DNA of 19,384 nt from the NCBI GenBank assembly GCA_043781855.1, contig JAYWBB010000044.1, positions 1 through 19,384 of the forward strand, written 5' to 3'. Source of the stretch: Nevskia sp043781855 (GTDB taxonomy: Bacteria; Pseudomonadota; Gammaproteobacteria; Nevskiales; Nevskiaceae). Positions within the stretch are counted from its first letter, which is position 1. The number at the start of each line of letters is the position of its first letter. Positions 7,798 to 15,527 of this stretch are shown piece by piece. The position numbers and the translations under genes were made by a program. The notes beneath the pieces are model-generated. The model searched no databases, had not been told where the DNA came from, and saw only the letters and a list, made by a program, of their open reading frames with translations.

Positions 7798-8775
7798 ATG
7801 GCACAGACACACAATGAAGAGGCTCATCACGATCATGGTCCGCATGACAAACACGACGAGCATGGTCACGAGGGTCATTCCCACGGCGTCCATAACCACG
7901 CCAAAGATGCTGGAGAGCGCCGACTGATCATTGCCCTGACGATCCTCGCGGTATTTACGGTCATTGAAGCGGTCGGCGGTTACTACGCGAATTCAATCGC
8001 GCTACTTGCGGAAGCCGGTCACATGCTGGCGGACTCCGCGTCGCTGATGTTGGCGATCGTCGCAATCCGCATGGGTCGTCGCCCGTCGGACGCGCAACGA
8101 ACCTTCGGGCATCGGCGGTATCAGCCGCTCGCGGCTTTCGTCAACGGCCTGGCGCTCATCCTGCTCACGATCTGGGTCGTGTACGAAGCGATTCTTAGAT
8201 TGGTGCATCGCCCGGAAGTCGACGGCCGCCTGATGCTGATCATCGCGGTGGTAGGCGGCATCGCGAACCTGATCGCGTTCCTGGCGCTGTCGGGAGCGCG
8301 TTCGCTCAACGAGCGCGGCGCCCGCGCGCACGTCTTGAGTGATCTGCTCGGATCGGGCGCCGCCTGCGCCGCCGCGATCGTGATTCTGACAATGGGATGG
8401 ACGATCGCTGATCCGCTGCTGTCACTCTTCGTCTCTGTTTTGATCTTCCGCTCCGGCTGGGCGCTGACACGGGAGTCCGCGAATGTCTTGCTGGAGAGCG
8501 TCCCTCCAGGATTTGATCTGCAGCGAGTCGAGGCGGAAGTGGTCGGCAACGTCCCGGGCGTGGTGGGTGTTCATCACGTTCACGTCTGGACGATCACGGG
8601 CGAGCGGCCGATGGTCACGCTCCACGCGGATTTAGCGCTCGGTGCCGCCCGGGGCGCAGCGCTCAGCGGCATCCACCGGCTGCTGATGGAGCGTCTGGGC
8701 ATCGAGCACGTCACAGTCCCAATCGAAGAGGAAGGCCCTTGCGAGACGCCGGCATGTGGTCCTGCGGCGCGGTGA
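7798..8775 (+). CDS. Cation diffusion facilitator, ZitB/CzcD-like, His-rich N-terminus
   Basis: The product is 325 residues. The N-terminal tail has 12 histidines in residues 5-34, a cytosolic zinc-collecting tail. Six membrane helices follow. The transport site is visible as H75-x3-D79 in TM2 (LAEAGHMLAD) and H178-x3-D182 in TM5 (HVLSDLLGS), the two His/two Asp set of zinc-type CDFs. The commonly conserved Asp before the TM2 His is Glu72 here. After TM6 comes the cytoplasmic ferredoxin-like domain (VVGVHHVHVWTITGERPMVTLH) and a short Cys-bearing tail (PCETPAC). It is an inner-membrane proton antiporter moving Zn, Cd or Co to the periplasm, where CzcCBA can take over. It lies 52 bp after czcA, and its TGA is followed directly by the next frame. 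Confidence 0.93.
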   Translation: MAQTHNEEAHHDHGPHDKHDEHGHEGHSHGVHNHAKDAGERRLIIALTILAVFTVIEAVGGYYANSIALLAEAGHMLADSASLMLAIVAIRMGRRPSDAQRTFGHRRYQPLAAFVNGLALILLTIWVVYEAILRLVHRPEVDGRLMLIIAVVGGIANLIAFLALSGARSLNERGARAHVLSDLLGSGAACAAAIVILTMGWTIADPLLSLFVSVLIFRSGWALTRESANVLLESVPPGFDLQRVEAEVVGNVPGVVGVHHVHVWTITGERPMVTLHADLALGAARGAALSGIHRLLMERLGIEHVTVPIEEEGPCETPACGPAAR

Positions 8776-9411
8776 GTGCTCCGGGGTGTCCCCGTCCAGC
8801 ACATTGATCCCGCTGACGACGACGTGGATCGATTTCTCAAGTACCTCATGGTCGCGATCGCCGCGGTCGTCCCCGCACTGTTTCTGAGAATCGCTGGCGG
8901 GCGACTGAATCCACTAGCTGACACGGCCATCTTCGGAATAGCCATATTGGCCGCAGGTTTACTGCTGTCGTGGGGCGCCGAAGCAGCGGAGAAGCAGGTC
9001 TCGCAGGGGCTGGTCCTCGCTGGCGTGGCCTTGGTAACCGTCTTGCCGGAATACGCGGTCGATCTTTACTACGCGTTTCGCGCCGGACAACAGCCTGCCT
9101 CGGATTACGTCCATTACGCCGCCGCCAACATGACCGGCGCCAATCGGCTCCTGGTGGGTTTCGCGTGGCCGCTGATGGTGCTGCTGAACGCGTGGCAGAC
9201 TCGCGAGGAGACAATCACGTTACGCGAGGCCAATCTCGTCGAGATCGGCTTTCTCATGCTGTCGAGTCTCTATGCCTTCGTGATCCTCTGTGAAGAATCG
9301 GATCGACGCCCTCGATTTCGTGGTGCTCGCCTTGATCTTCAGTGCGTATCTCTGGCGGATCAGTCGCAAGCCCTTCCCGACTTCCAAATCACGGGATGGG
9401 GCGGAGGATGA
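8776..9411 (+). CDS. CaCA-family cation exchanger, N-terminal half (frameshifted)
   Basis: The frame begins at GTG 8776, directly after the CDF stop; later starts (GTG 8824, ATG 8848) are possible. It encodes about five membrane helices and the first alpha-repeat of the Na+/Ca2+ exchanger superfamily, visible as VTVLPEYAVD and NMTGANRLLVGFAWP. Homology to a normal exchanger runs to about residue 171 (SLYAFVIL, ending near 9288). The remaining 41 codons are Arg-rich and unlike a membrane protein: they are the wrong frame. The true continuation is in the frame opening at 9290. Removing the single T at 9289 would join ...FVIL to VKNRIDALDF without a gap. Alone this half should not transport; its intended role is antiport of Ca or another divalent cation at the inner membrane. 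Confidence 0.75.
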   Translation: MLRGVPVQHIDPADDDVDRFLKYLMVAIAAVVPALFLRIAGGRLNPLADTAIFGIAILAAGLLLSWGAEAAEKQVSQGLVLAGVALVTVLPEYAVDLYYAFRAGQQPASDYVHYAAANMTGANRLLVGFAWPLMVLLNAWQTREETITLREANLVEIGFLMLSSLYAFVILCEESDRRPRFRGARLDLQCVSLADQSQALPDFQITGWGGG

Positions 9412-10066
9412 GGAAGACGAGCCGGGTCCGGCTGCAGCTCTCGGAACGCTCAGTGTGAAGGCTCAATGGGTCTGGATGACTGGGCTGACCCTGGTTGCCG
9501 CGATCGTGATCCTGGGTTCGGCTGAACGCTTCGCCGAATCGATCGTCGCATCGGGACGGCTACTGGGTATCAGCGAATTCCTGATGATCCAGTGGCTCGC
9601 ACCGCTCGCAAGCGAAGCGCCGACCGTTGCCATTGCCGTCCTCTTCGTACTCGCCGGACGCGCCTCGGCCGGGCTGGTCGCGATGATCAGCGACAAGATC
9701 AACCAGTGGACGCTGCTCGTCGGCATGCTGCCGGTCGCGGTCAGCGTCGGCGCGATGACGGTGGCCAGCCTACCGCTCGATGCGCGCCAGCACGAAGAGT
9801 TTTTCCTGACCGCCGCGCAGTCCCTGTTCGGCGTTTCCTTGCTTCTCCGGCTAAGGCTCGGCCTGTGGTCTGCCATCGCCCTCGCGGTGTTGTTCGGTGC
9901 TCAGGTGGTCATCGCGGTCGCGCTGCGCGATCACGAAGCGACGGTCATCCGATCGCTGACCGCGCTCGGATGGCTTTATATCGTTCTGGCTGTCCTGGTC
10001 ACGTTGACCAGTTTCCGGAGTCTTTTCGAGCGTCTGCGGCGAACGCGCGCCGCCGCGCCGCAATGA
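9290..10066 (+). CDS. CaCA-family cation exchanger, C-terminal half (frameshifted)
   Basis: The product is 258 codons from GTG 9290, which overlaps the N-terminal half and has no ribosome binding site upstream, so the start is formal. It begins with the last helix of the first bundle (RIDALDFVVLALIFSAYLW), then an acidic cytoplasmic loop (DGAEDEEDEPG), then the second bundle. That bundle carries the alpha-2 repeat, with QWLAPLASEAPT and later VAMISDKINQWTLLVG, matching the acidic-Ser/Pro ion site of the family. Both alpha repeats are thus present in the DNA but in different frames. It was probably one gene of about 430 codons, now a frameshifted pseudogene. A sequencing indel or a programmed +1 shift remain possible. 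The end lies 49 bp before the FTR1 frame. Confidence 0.75.
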   Translation: MKNRIDALDFVVLALIFSAYLWRISRKPFPTSKSRDGAEDEEDEPGPAAALGTLSVKAQWVWMTGLTLVAAIVILGSAERFAESIVASGRLLGISEFLMIQWLAPLASEAPTVAIAVLFVLAGRASAGLVAMISDKINQWTLLVGMLPVAVSVGAMTVASLPLDARQHEEFFLTAAQSLFGVSLLLRLRLGLWSAIALAVLFGAQVVIAVALRDHEATVIRSLTALGWLYIVLAVLVTLTSFRSLFERLRRTRAAAPQ

Positions 10067-10115
10067 ACCGCAGGGCGTAGCTGGCGGATACGCCTCGCGT
10101 CACGGCACCTGTTGG

Positions 10116-12095
10116 ATGATAATGACTCCCATTTACAACATTCGGTTATTCCCCATGCGCCTTCTCTTTGGATTTGTCTTGTTGGGACTACTCGGCTTCT
10201 CGATGCTCGCGAGGGCCGGGACACTTCCCGATGCGCGAACGACGTGGCGTCTGCTCGACTACATCGCAGTGGACTATCGTGGCGCGGTATCGCCCGACGG
10301 TGCTGTCAAAAGCCAGAGCGAGTTCGCCGAACTGACGGAGTTTGCGGCACGCGCCCGGGAAGGCGTCGAGACGCTGCCACCAGGCCCGTCCAAGAAGGGG
10401 TTGCTATCTCAAGTGACCGCGCTCGAAGAAGCCATCGGGCGCCATGCGCCGCCCGACGGCGTCGCGGATCAGGCGCATGCCTTGGCGGCCGACGTGCTTC
10501 GCCTCTATCCGTTCCCCGCCGTGCCGAAAGCGATACCGGGTCTGTCGCGCGCAACGACGATGTACGAGGCTCAGTGCTCTGGCTGCCATGGCCCGACCGG
10601 GCGAGCCGACACCGCGATGGCTCAGCAGCTCGATCCGCATCCGGTTGCGTTCTCTGACGACGCACGGGCGCGCGAGCGCAGCCCTCTGGCCTTGTTCCAG
10701 ACGATCTCGGAGGGCGTTCAGGGTACGTCGATGCCGAGCTTCGCGACGCTGTCCGAACAGGATCGCTGGGGATTGGCGTTCTACGTCGGTCAGTTCGCGT
10801 ACCGTGACCCGGCGCTGATCGAGCGCGGCAAGGCGCTCTGGCGCGATGGCGCGAAACGCGCTTCCGTCGAGAGCCTGGGCGCCATCTCCCAAGCGAGCGA
10901 GGCGGCTTTATCGAAAAATCTAGGCCCGTCCGATGCACAAGCACTGGTCGCCTACGTTCGGGCGCACCCCGAGGTCGTCTCGGAGGGCGGTGGCATTTCG
11001 CTCGCAAAATCGAAGCTCGCGGACAGCCTGCGGGCCTATCAGGGTGGTGATCGCGATGCTGCCAGCCGGCTCGCGCTGTCCGCCTATCTCGACGGCTTCG
11101 AGCCACTGGAGCCGACGCTGCGCGCCCGGAACGCCGATCTGCTCACCCGGGTCGAAGCGGCAATGGTCGAATATCGCGGCCGCATTGACCGGTCCGCGAC
11201 CGCAGGCGAGCTCGAAGCACAGGCGGAGATCGTCGTCGGATTGATGGACGCCACAGATCAATCCCTGTCGTCCGCGCAAAGCGATGCGCCAACCGCCTTC
11301 ATCGGCAGCTTCACCATCCTGTTGCGCGAGGGTGTCGAAGCGTTGCTGGTGGTTATTGCGATCATTGCGTTTCTGCGCAAGGCGAAGCGAACCGACGTGC
11401 TTCGCTACGTGCATGGTGGCTGGGTCGGCGCCCTGATCGCCGGCGCGCTGACTTGGGCGGCGGCGACGTACTTCGTCTCGATCAGCGGCGCGAATCGCGA
11501 AGTGACGGAGGGCCTGTCATCGCTATTCGCGGCGGTCGTGCTTCTGAGCGTCGGCCTGTGGATGCACCACAAGAGTCTGGCCGGGCGCTGGCAGCGCTAC
11601 CTGACCGAGCGTCTGTCCAACGCACTCGAGCAACGCTCGGCCTGGTTCCTCGCCGGGCTGGCGTTCATTTCGGTGTACCGCGAGGTCTTCGAGGTCATCC
11701 TGTTTTACGCCGCCTTATGGTCGCAGGGGCAGCACACCGCGGTGCTGACCGGACTCATGGCCGCAGTTCTCGTGCTGGTCGTGATTGGCTGGGTGCTGTT
11801 GCGCGCCAGCACCCGACTGCCCATCGCCAGGTTCTTCTCAGTCAGTTCACTGTTCATCGGGGTGCTCGCGGTGGTCCTTGCCGGCAAGGGCGCAGCAGCG
11901 CTCCAGGAGGCGGGCTGGCTCAGTCTCAGCGTCGTGCACTTCCCGAGGATTTCGGCCCTCGGTCTTTATCCGACGCTCCAGACCTTGGGCTTGCAGGCAG
12001 CCGTGCTGGTCGTGACGATCGCCGGATTTGCGTACAACCGATATAGCGGAGGCCCCGTCGGCAGCGGCAAGAGCGTGACGTCGAAGGGCGCTTGA
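10116..12095 (+). CDS. Cytochrome c-FTR1 fusion permease (FTR1/PbrT type)
   Basis: The longest frame is 659 residues from ATG 10116; ATG 10155 would start right at a signal peptide (MRLLFGFVLL ... LARAG) and may be the true start. The periplasmic part carries a c-type cytochrome domain: heme motif CSGCH (Cys154, Cys157, His158) and a likely Met ligand in TSMPSF (Met206). A helical linker follows. From about residue 395 comes the seven-helix FTR1 domain with both REXXE signatures, REGVE (404-408) and YREVFE (Arg522, Glu526), which carry the metal in this family. Fusions of this kind are annotated either as FTR1 iron permeases or as PbrT-type Pb(II) uptake proteins. The heme domain may link metal oxidation to uptake. 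With CDF exporters on both sides, a Pb/metal-island role is as likely as iron nutrition. Confidence 0.88.
   Translation: MIMTPIYNIRLFPMRLLFGFVLLGLLGFSMLARAGTLPDARTTWRLLDYIAVDYRGAVSPDGAVKSQSEFAELTEFAARAREGVETLPPGPSKKGLLSQVTALEEAIGRHAPPDGVADQAHALAADVLRLYPFPAVPKAIPGLSRATTMYEAQCSGCHGPTGRADTAMAQQLDPHPVAFSDDARARERSPLALFQTISEGVQGTSMPSFATLSEQDRWGLAFYVGQFAYRDPALIERGKALWRDGAKRASVESLGAISQASEAALSKNLGPSDAQALVAYVRAHPEVVSEGGGISLAKSKLADSLRAYQGGDRDAASRLALSAYLDGFEPLEPTLRARNADLLTRVEAAMVEYRGRIDRSATAGELEAQAEIVVGLMDATDQSLSSAQSDAPTAFIGSFTILLREGVEALLVVIAIIAFLRKAKRTDVLRYVHGGWVGALIAGALTWAAATYFVSISGANREVTEGLSSLFAAVVLLSVGLWMHHKSLAGRWQRYLTERLSNALEQRSAWFLAGLAFISVYREVFEVILFYAALWSQGQHTAVLTGLMAAVLVLVVIGWVLLRASTRLPIARFFSVSSLFIGVLAVVLAGKGAAALQEAGWLSLSVVHFPRISALGLYPTLQTLGLQAAVLVVTIAGFAYNRYSGGPVGSGKSVTSKGA
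10118..10136 (+). promoter_or_regulatory. Weak Fur-box-like site before the FTR1-family gene
   Basis: The 19-mer GATAATGACTCCCATTTAC matches the classical Fur 19-bp consensus at 13 positions by hand count. It lies 18 bp before the in-frame ATG at 10155, which is the better start for the signal peptide. It would make iron control of the permease plausible, but such matches are common by chance. Confidence 0.3.
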
Positions 12096-12139
12096 CGCGG
12101 ATTGTCGAAGCTCCAGTGCAACGATCCGGGAGGAGCATC

Positions 12140-12769
12140 ATGAATGACTGCTGTGCCGACGCCTGTCGGCAAGCTCCGAAGTCGGAAGCCGAGCGACGCA
12201 CGCTGTCGATCGCGTTGGGCCTCAACGCGATGATGTTCGTGATCGGACTCGCCGCCGCGATCATTGGGCAGTCCGCCGGCGTCCTCGCCGATTCATTCGA
12301 CATGCTGACCGATGCGATGGCTTATGGATTGGGCCTCTGGGCCATCGGTCGCAGCGCACGGCTCAAAGCCCGCACGGCGGTCGCGATCGGCGTGATCCTC
12401 TGGCTGCTTGGTGCCGGGGTCCTCGTCGAGTCGGTTCGCAAGGCCGTCGTCGGTAGCCAGCCGGTCGGCGGACTGATGATCGGGATGGCGATGCTCTCGC
12501 TGGTGGTGAACGTCACCGTACTGCGAATGCTGGCGAAGTTTCGAGGTGGCGATGTCAATCTTCGCGCGTCCTACATTTGCACCCGCGCCGATGTTGTCGC
12601 AAACATCGGCGTGCTCGCTTCCGGCGCGCTGGTGCTCGCGACCCATTCGCGCTTTCCCGACTTGATCGTGGGCGCTGCGATTGGAATCTACGTCATGAAA
12701 GAATCAATGGAGATTCTGTCGCAGGGGCGGACGGCGTTGCGGGAAGAGGCAAGCGCAGAAATGCCGTAG
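12140..12769 (+). CDS. Small CDF-type cation transporter without cytoplasmic domain
   Basis: The product is 209 residues. ATG 12140 is chosen for its excellent Shine-Dalgarno GGGAGGAG at 12128-12135; the frame is open further upstream. The N-terminus is Cys-rich (MNDCCADAC: Cys4, Cys5, Cys9). Six hydrophobic segments follow, with TM2 LADSFDMLTD (Asp51, Asp54, Asp58) and a TM5 motif CTRAD (Cys147, Asp151) in place of the usual HxxxD. The protein ends shortly after TM6, so it lacks the ferredoxin-like dimer domain of standard CDFs. This is the short Cd/Pb-island type of cation transporter often found beside cadR/pbrR genes. Export of Cd, Pb or Zn to the periplasm is inferred. It starts 44 bp after the FTR1-type gene and is probably cotranscribed with it. 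Confidence 0.85.
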   Translation: MNDCCADACRQAPKSEAERRTLSIALGLNAMMFVIGLAAAIIGQSAGVLADSFDMLTDAMAYGLGLWAIGRSARLKARTAVAIGVILWLLGAGVLVESVRKAVVGSQPVGGLMIGMAMLSLVVNVTVLRMLAKFRGGDVNLRASYICTRADVVANIGVLASGALVLATHSRFPDLIVGAAIGIYVMKESMEILSQGRTALREEASAEMP

Positions 12770-12815
12770 ACGGCGTCTATTGGCCAGCCCCAAAGAAAAC
12801 GCCTCCAACAAGTGC

Positions 12816-12850
12816 TTGACGCGATCAATAATTTCAATGAATATTGAATT
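12816..12850 (+). promoter_or_regulatory. arsR promoter and ArsR operator, probable leaderless start
   Basis: The perfect inverted repeat TTCAAT-4 bp-ATTGAA (12833-12848) matches the TTCAA/TTGAA style of ArsR-family operators. A possible -35 (TTGACG, 12816-12821) lies 17 bp before a weak -10 (GAATAT, 12839-12844) that falls inside the repeat, so bound ArsR would block polymerase. The -10 would place +1 at about 12851, the A of the ATG, and no ribosome binding site precedes it. Confidence 0.6.
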
Positions 12851-13192
12851 ATGAAATCAACGCTTGCCGTCAACCGCTTGGCCGCCCTCGCGCAGGACAC
12901 TCGCTTGGCTGTGTTTCGCCTTCTGGTCCAGGCTGGCCCGGAGGGCCTCTGTGCAGGCGACATCGGCAGTCAGCTTCTCCTGGCCGCACCGACTCTCTCG
13001 TTCCACTTGAAGGAACTCAGTCACGCTGGCCTCGTGAAATCACGGCAAGAGGGCCGATTCATTTTCTACTCCTCGAACTACGACGCGATGAACGAGCTTT
13101 TGGCTTACCTCACCGAAAACTGTTGCGGCGGCGCGCCCTGTGAGGTCGCCTGCGCCCCGGCAAAAACCGCTAGCCGAAGGAAGAAATCGTGA
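12851..13192 (+). CDS. arsR: ArsR-family As(III)-responsive repressor
   Basis: The product is 113 residues, normal for the family, with a winged helix-turn-helix: LAALAQDTRLAVFRLL, AGDIGSQLLL, then the recognition helix region APTLSFHLKELSHAGLV and the wing SRQEGRFIFYSS. The CxC metal site of the plasmid R773 ArsR is absent. Cysteines instead cluster at the C-terminus (Cys91, Cys92, Cys97, Cys101), closely resembling the Acidithiobacillus-type site (Cys95, Cys96, Cys102). It should bind the operator directly upstream and release it on binding arsenite, controlling its own operon. Its TGA overlaps the GTG of arsC. Confidence 0.92.
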   Translation: MKSTLAVNRLAALAQDTRLAVFRLLVQAGPEGLCAGDIGSQLLLAAPTLSFHLKELSHAGLVKSRQEGRFIFYSSNYDAMNELLAYLTENCCGGAPCEVACAPAKTASRRKKS

Positions 13193-13683
13193 AGGTCTAC
13201 AACGTCCTGTTTCTGTGTACGGGTAACTCGGCCCGCTCGGTCCTGGCCGAGGCGATCATGAACGATCCGTCTATCAGCAGAGGGCGATTCCGGGCTTACT
13301 CCGCGGGCAGCCATCCGAAAGATGAACCGAACCCCTTTGCCCTTGAACTGATCGGTCGAAACGGACTGCCGACGAAGCATCTCCGGAGCAAGAGCTGGGA
13401 CGAGTTCGCCGCACCCGGTGCGCCAGAACTGGATTTCGTATTCACCGTCTGCGATCAGGCTGCCGGAGAACAATGTCCGTTCTGGCCAGGCCAGCCGATG
13501 ACGGCGCATTGGGGCATTCCCGATCCGGCCGTAGTAGCGGGTGCTGACGACATGAAGCGCAAGGCGTTCATTGATGCGTACCTCATCCTGAAGCGCCGGA
13601 TTGATCTATTCACGATCCTGCCGCTCCACTCGATCGACACGATGGCCTTACAGACGCGGGTCCGGGAAATCGGCAAGGAATGA
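13189..13683 (+). CDS. arsC: Arsenate reductase, low-molecular-weight phosphatase/thioredoxin type
   Basis: The product is 164 residues. GTG 13189 overlaps the arsR stop and has GGAAG 8-10 bp upstream. The P-loop CTGNSAR (Cys10 to Arg16) is the CX5R phosphatase motif that attacks arsenate. IPDP near residue 112 supplies the general acid Asp112. Cys88 and Cys96 in the loop VCDQAAGEQCPFWPG fit the relay of the Staphylococcus pI258 type (Cys10-82-89), which passes electrons from thioredoxin. The enzyme reduces As(V) to As(III) in the cytoplasm. Its TGA overlaps the ATG of the channel gene, so translation is coupled through the operon. Confidence 0.93.
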   Translation: MKVYNVLFLCTGNSARSVLAEAIMNDPSISRGRFRAYSAGSHPKDEPNPFALELIGRNGLPTKHLRSKSWDEFAAPGAPELDFVFTVCDQAAGEQCPFWPGQPMTAHWGIPDPAVVAGADDMKRKAFIDAYLILKRRIDLFTILPLHSIDTMALQTRVREIGKE

Positions 13684-14366
13684 ACCTCGTGCGACGTGCG
13701 ACTGCCGAGTTCATCGGCACTTCGCTGCTGCTCGCGGTCGTGGTTGGCTCCGGAATCATGGGCGAGCGGTTGGCAGGCGGGAACGTAGCGCTGGCGCTGC
13801 TCGGAAACTCGATCGCCACCGGCGGTGGCCTGATCGCGCTGATCCTGATGTTCGGGTCGATCTCGGGCGCGCACTACAACCCTGCGGTGAGTCTGGCGCT
13901 CGCGGCGTCAAGACGACATGCCTGGTCCGACGTGTCGGTCTATGTGATCGCGCAAATTGCCGGTGCTGTCATCGGGGTCTGGATTGCGCACCTGATGTTC
14001 GGTGAGATCGTGTTCCAGACTTCCGAGAAAATCCGCTCGGGGCCGGCGCTGATGTTCAGCGAGGTCATCGCGACTTTCGGACTGCTGATGGTGATCTTTG
14101 CTTGCATCCGTCATCGCGTGGAAGCCGTGCCCTATGCCGTCGCCGCCTATATCATGGCGGCGTACTGGTTCACGGCATCGACATCGTTCGCCAATCCTGC
14201 AGTGACCATCGCCCGATCTTTATCAAATACGTTTGCCGGCATCCGCCCACTCGACGCACCTGGCTTTATCGCCGCGCAGCTTTTAGGCACTGGACTGGCC
14301 GTCGCCCTGGATACATGGCTTTACAAGGTCCCAACGACTCGGGCCGCCAGCGGCAATCTTTCATAA
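13680..14366 (+). CDS. MIP-family channel (AqpS/GlpF-like), probable arsenite channel
   Basis: The product is 228 residues with six membrane helices and two half-helices, the aquaporin fold. The NPA boxes are GAHYNPAVSL (Asn67-Ala69) and SFANPAVTIARS (Asn172-Ala174), followed by the filter arginine Arg179. The gene overlaps arsC by ATGA and so is translated with the arsenate reductase. In Sinorhizobium meliloti the channel AqpS takes the place of ArsB and lets arsenite made by ArsC leave down its gradient. The same arrangement is inferred here because no arsB or acr3 is in the window. A role as a general MIP channel without arsenic function is less likely given the coupling. Confidence 0.88.
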   Translation: MNLVRRATAEFIGTSLLLAVVVGSGIMGERLAGGNVALALLGNSIATGGGLIALILMFGSISGAHYNPAVSLALAASRRHAWSDVSVYVIAQIAGAVIGVWIAHLMFGEIVFQTSEKIRSGPALMFSEVIATFGLLMVIFACIRHRVEAVPYAVAAYIMAAYWFTASTSFANPAVTIARSLSNTFAGIRPLDAPGFIAAQLLGTGLAVALDTWLYKVPTTRAASGNLS

Positions 14367-14451
14367 CTCAATCGGAGTCATCCTCTGTCAGCACCATCGG
14401 CGGAAGCCGTCACCATTCACCACAACCCGGAATGCGGAACATCACGCAATA

Positions 14452-14476
14452 TTGATACGGCATTTAGACATTGAAC
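14452..14476 (+). repeat. Left terminal inverted repeat of the IS630 element
   Basis: It begins TTGATACGGCATTTAGACAT and pairs with the complement of 15528-15552, with four mismatches in 25. The core CGGCATTTAGACA is perfect. Confidence 0.85.
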
Positions 14477-14504
14477 TATTCGCGGTCTGTTCTGTCGTAT
14501 TTGC

Positions 14505-15527
14505 ATGGACAAGATCGACTCAAGAACATTACCTGCCGCGGCGTTGAATGAGCGGCGCCGACGTGCGGTGAAGCTGCGCATGAGTGGCGTGGCGCTGAAG
14601 GACGTGGCGACACAGTGCGAACTGTCGCGGACGACGGTGATCGCGGCGGTACGGGCGTTTGAAGCCGGGGGCTGGAAGGCCGTGGAGGTGGTCCGTCGTG
14701 GCCGTCTCGAAGGGACCTGCCGAGTCCTGACTGCTGAGCAGGAACGTGAGGTCCAGGACCGGACTCCGGACCAGTTGAAGATGGTCTATGCGCTGTGGAC
14801 GCGGAATGCCGTGGCGGAACTGATTCGCGACCGTTACGGGGTGGACCTGGCGGTTCGAACCGTGGGCCTGTATCTGTCGCGCTGGGGTTATACGCCGCAG
14901 AAGCCGCTGAAGAAGGCTTATGAACAGAGTCCCGCAGCGGTGAAGCAGTGGCTGGAGCACGACTATCCAGCGATTGCCCGTCGCGCCAAGGCCGAGAGTG
15001 CGGAGATCCACTGGGGCGACGAGAGCGGCCTGCGCAGCGATGACGTCCGCGGCCGTAGCTATGCCCCGCAGGGCCAGACGCCCGTGATCCGGGTTCCGAA
15101 CCGACGCCACAGCCTGTCGATCATCTCCAGCGTCACGAACAAGGGGCAGATGCGCTGGAAGGTCTTCGATGGCGCACTGAACGCCGATATCCTGATCGAC
15201 TTCCTGGGCCGGCTGATCAAAAACGCCGGCCAGAAGATCTACCTGATTCTCGACAACCTCCGGGTTCATCACGCCAAGCCCGTCAAAACTTGGCTGGCCC
15301 GGCATGGCGATGCGATCGAAGTCTTCTACCTGCCGAGCTACAGCCCGGAACTCAACCCGGACGAAATGGCCAACGCCGACCTCAAGCAGGCCGTTACCAA
15401 ACTCGCACCGGCTCGAACCAAGCTGCAACTCGTAAAAGCCACCTCTCATCATCTTCGAAGCGTCCAGAAACAGCCCGAACGAATCAGAAGCTACTTCCAG
15501 CATCTGCCCGTCAGATATGCCGCTTGA
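14505..15527 (+). CDS. IS630-family transposase, full length
   Basis: The product is 340 residues, one uninterrupted frame. The N-terminus has helix-turn-helix DNA-binding segments (LRMSGVALKDVATQCELSRT, and a winged region through VRRGRLEGT). The DDE catalytic domain follows, with Asp172 in IHWGDESG, Asp250 in YLILDNLRVHH, and the third acidic residue Glu287 in SPELNPDEMAN, the spacing and motifs of IS630 transposases. The stop codon abuts the right inverted repeat. Cut-and-paste movement into TA is the family mechanism. Nothing in the sequence suggests inactivity. Confidence 0.95.
   Translation: MDKIDSRTLPAAALNERRRRAVKLRMSGVALKDVATQCELSRTTVIAAVRAFEAGGWKAVEVVRRGRLEGTCRVLTAEQEREVQDRTPDQLKMVYALWTRNAVAELIRDRYGVDLAVRTVGLYLSRWGYTPQKPLKKAYEQSPAAVKQWLEHDYPAIARRAKAESAEIHWGDESGLRSDDVRGRSYAPQGQTPVIRVPNRRHSLSIISSVTNKGQMRWKVFDGALNADILIDFLGRLIKNAGQKIYLILDNLRVHHAKPVKTWLARHGDAIEVFYLPSYSPELNPDEMANADLKQAVTKLAPARTKLQLVKATSHHLRSVQKQPERIRSYFQHLPVRYAA

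Noticed and set aside
8776..10066. Two separate exchanger subunit genes
   Set aside because: The halves overlap by more than 100 bp, the second has no ribosome binding site, and the extra tail of the first is not membrane-like. A frameshift explains all three.
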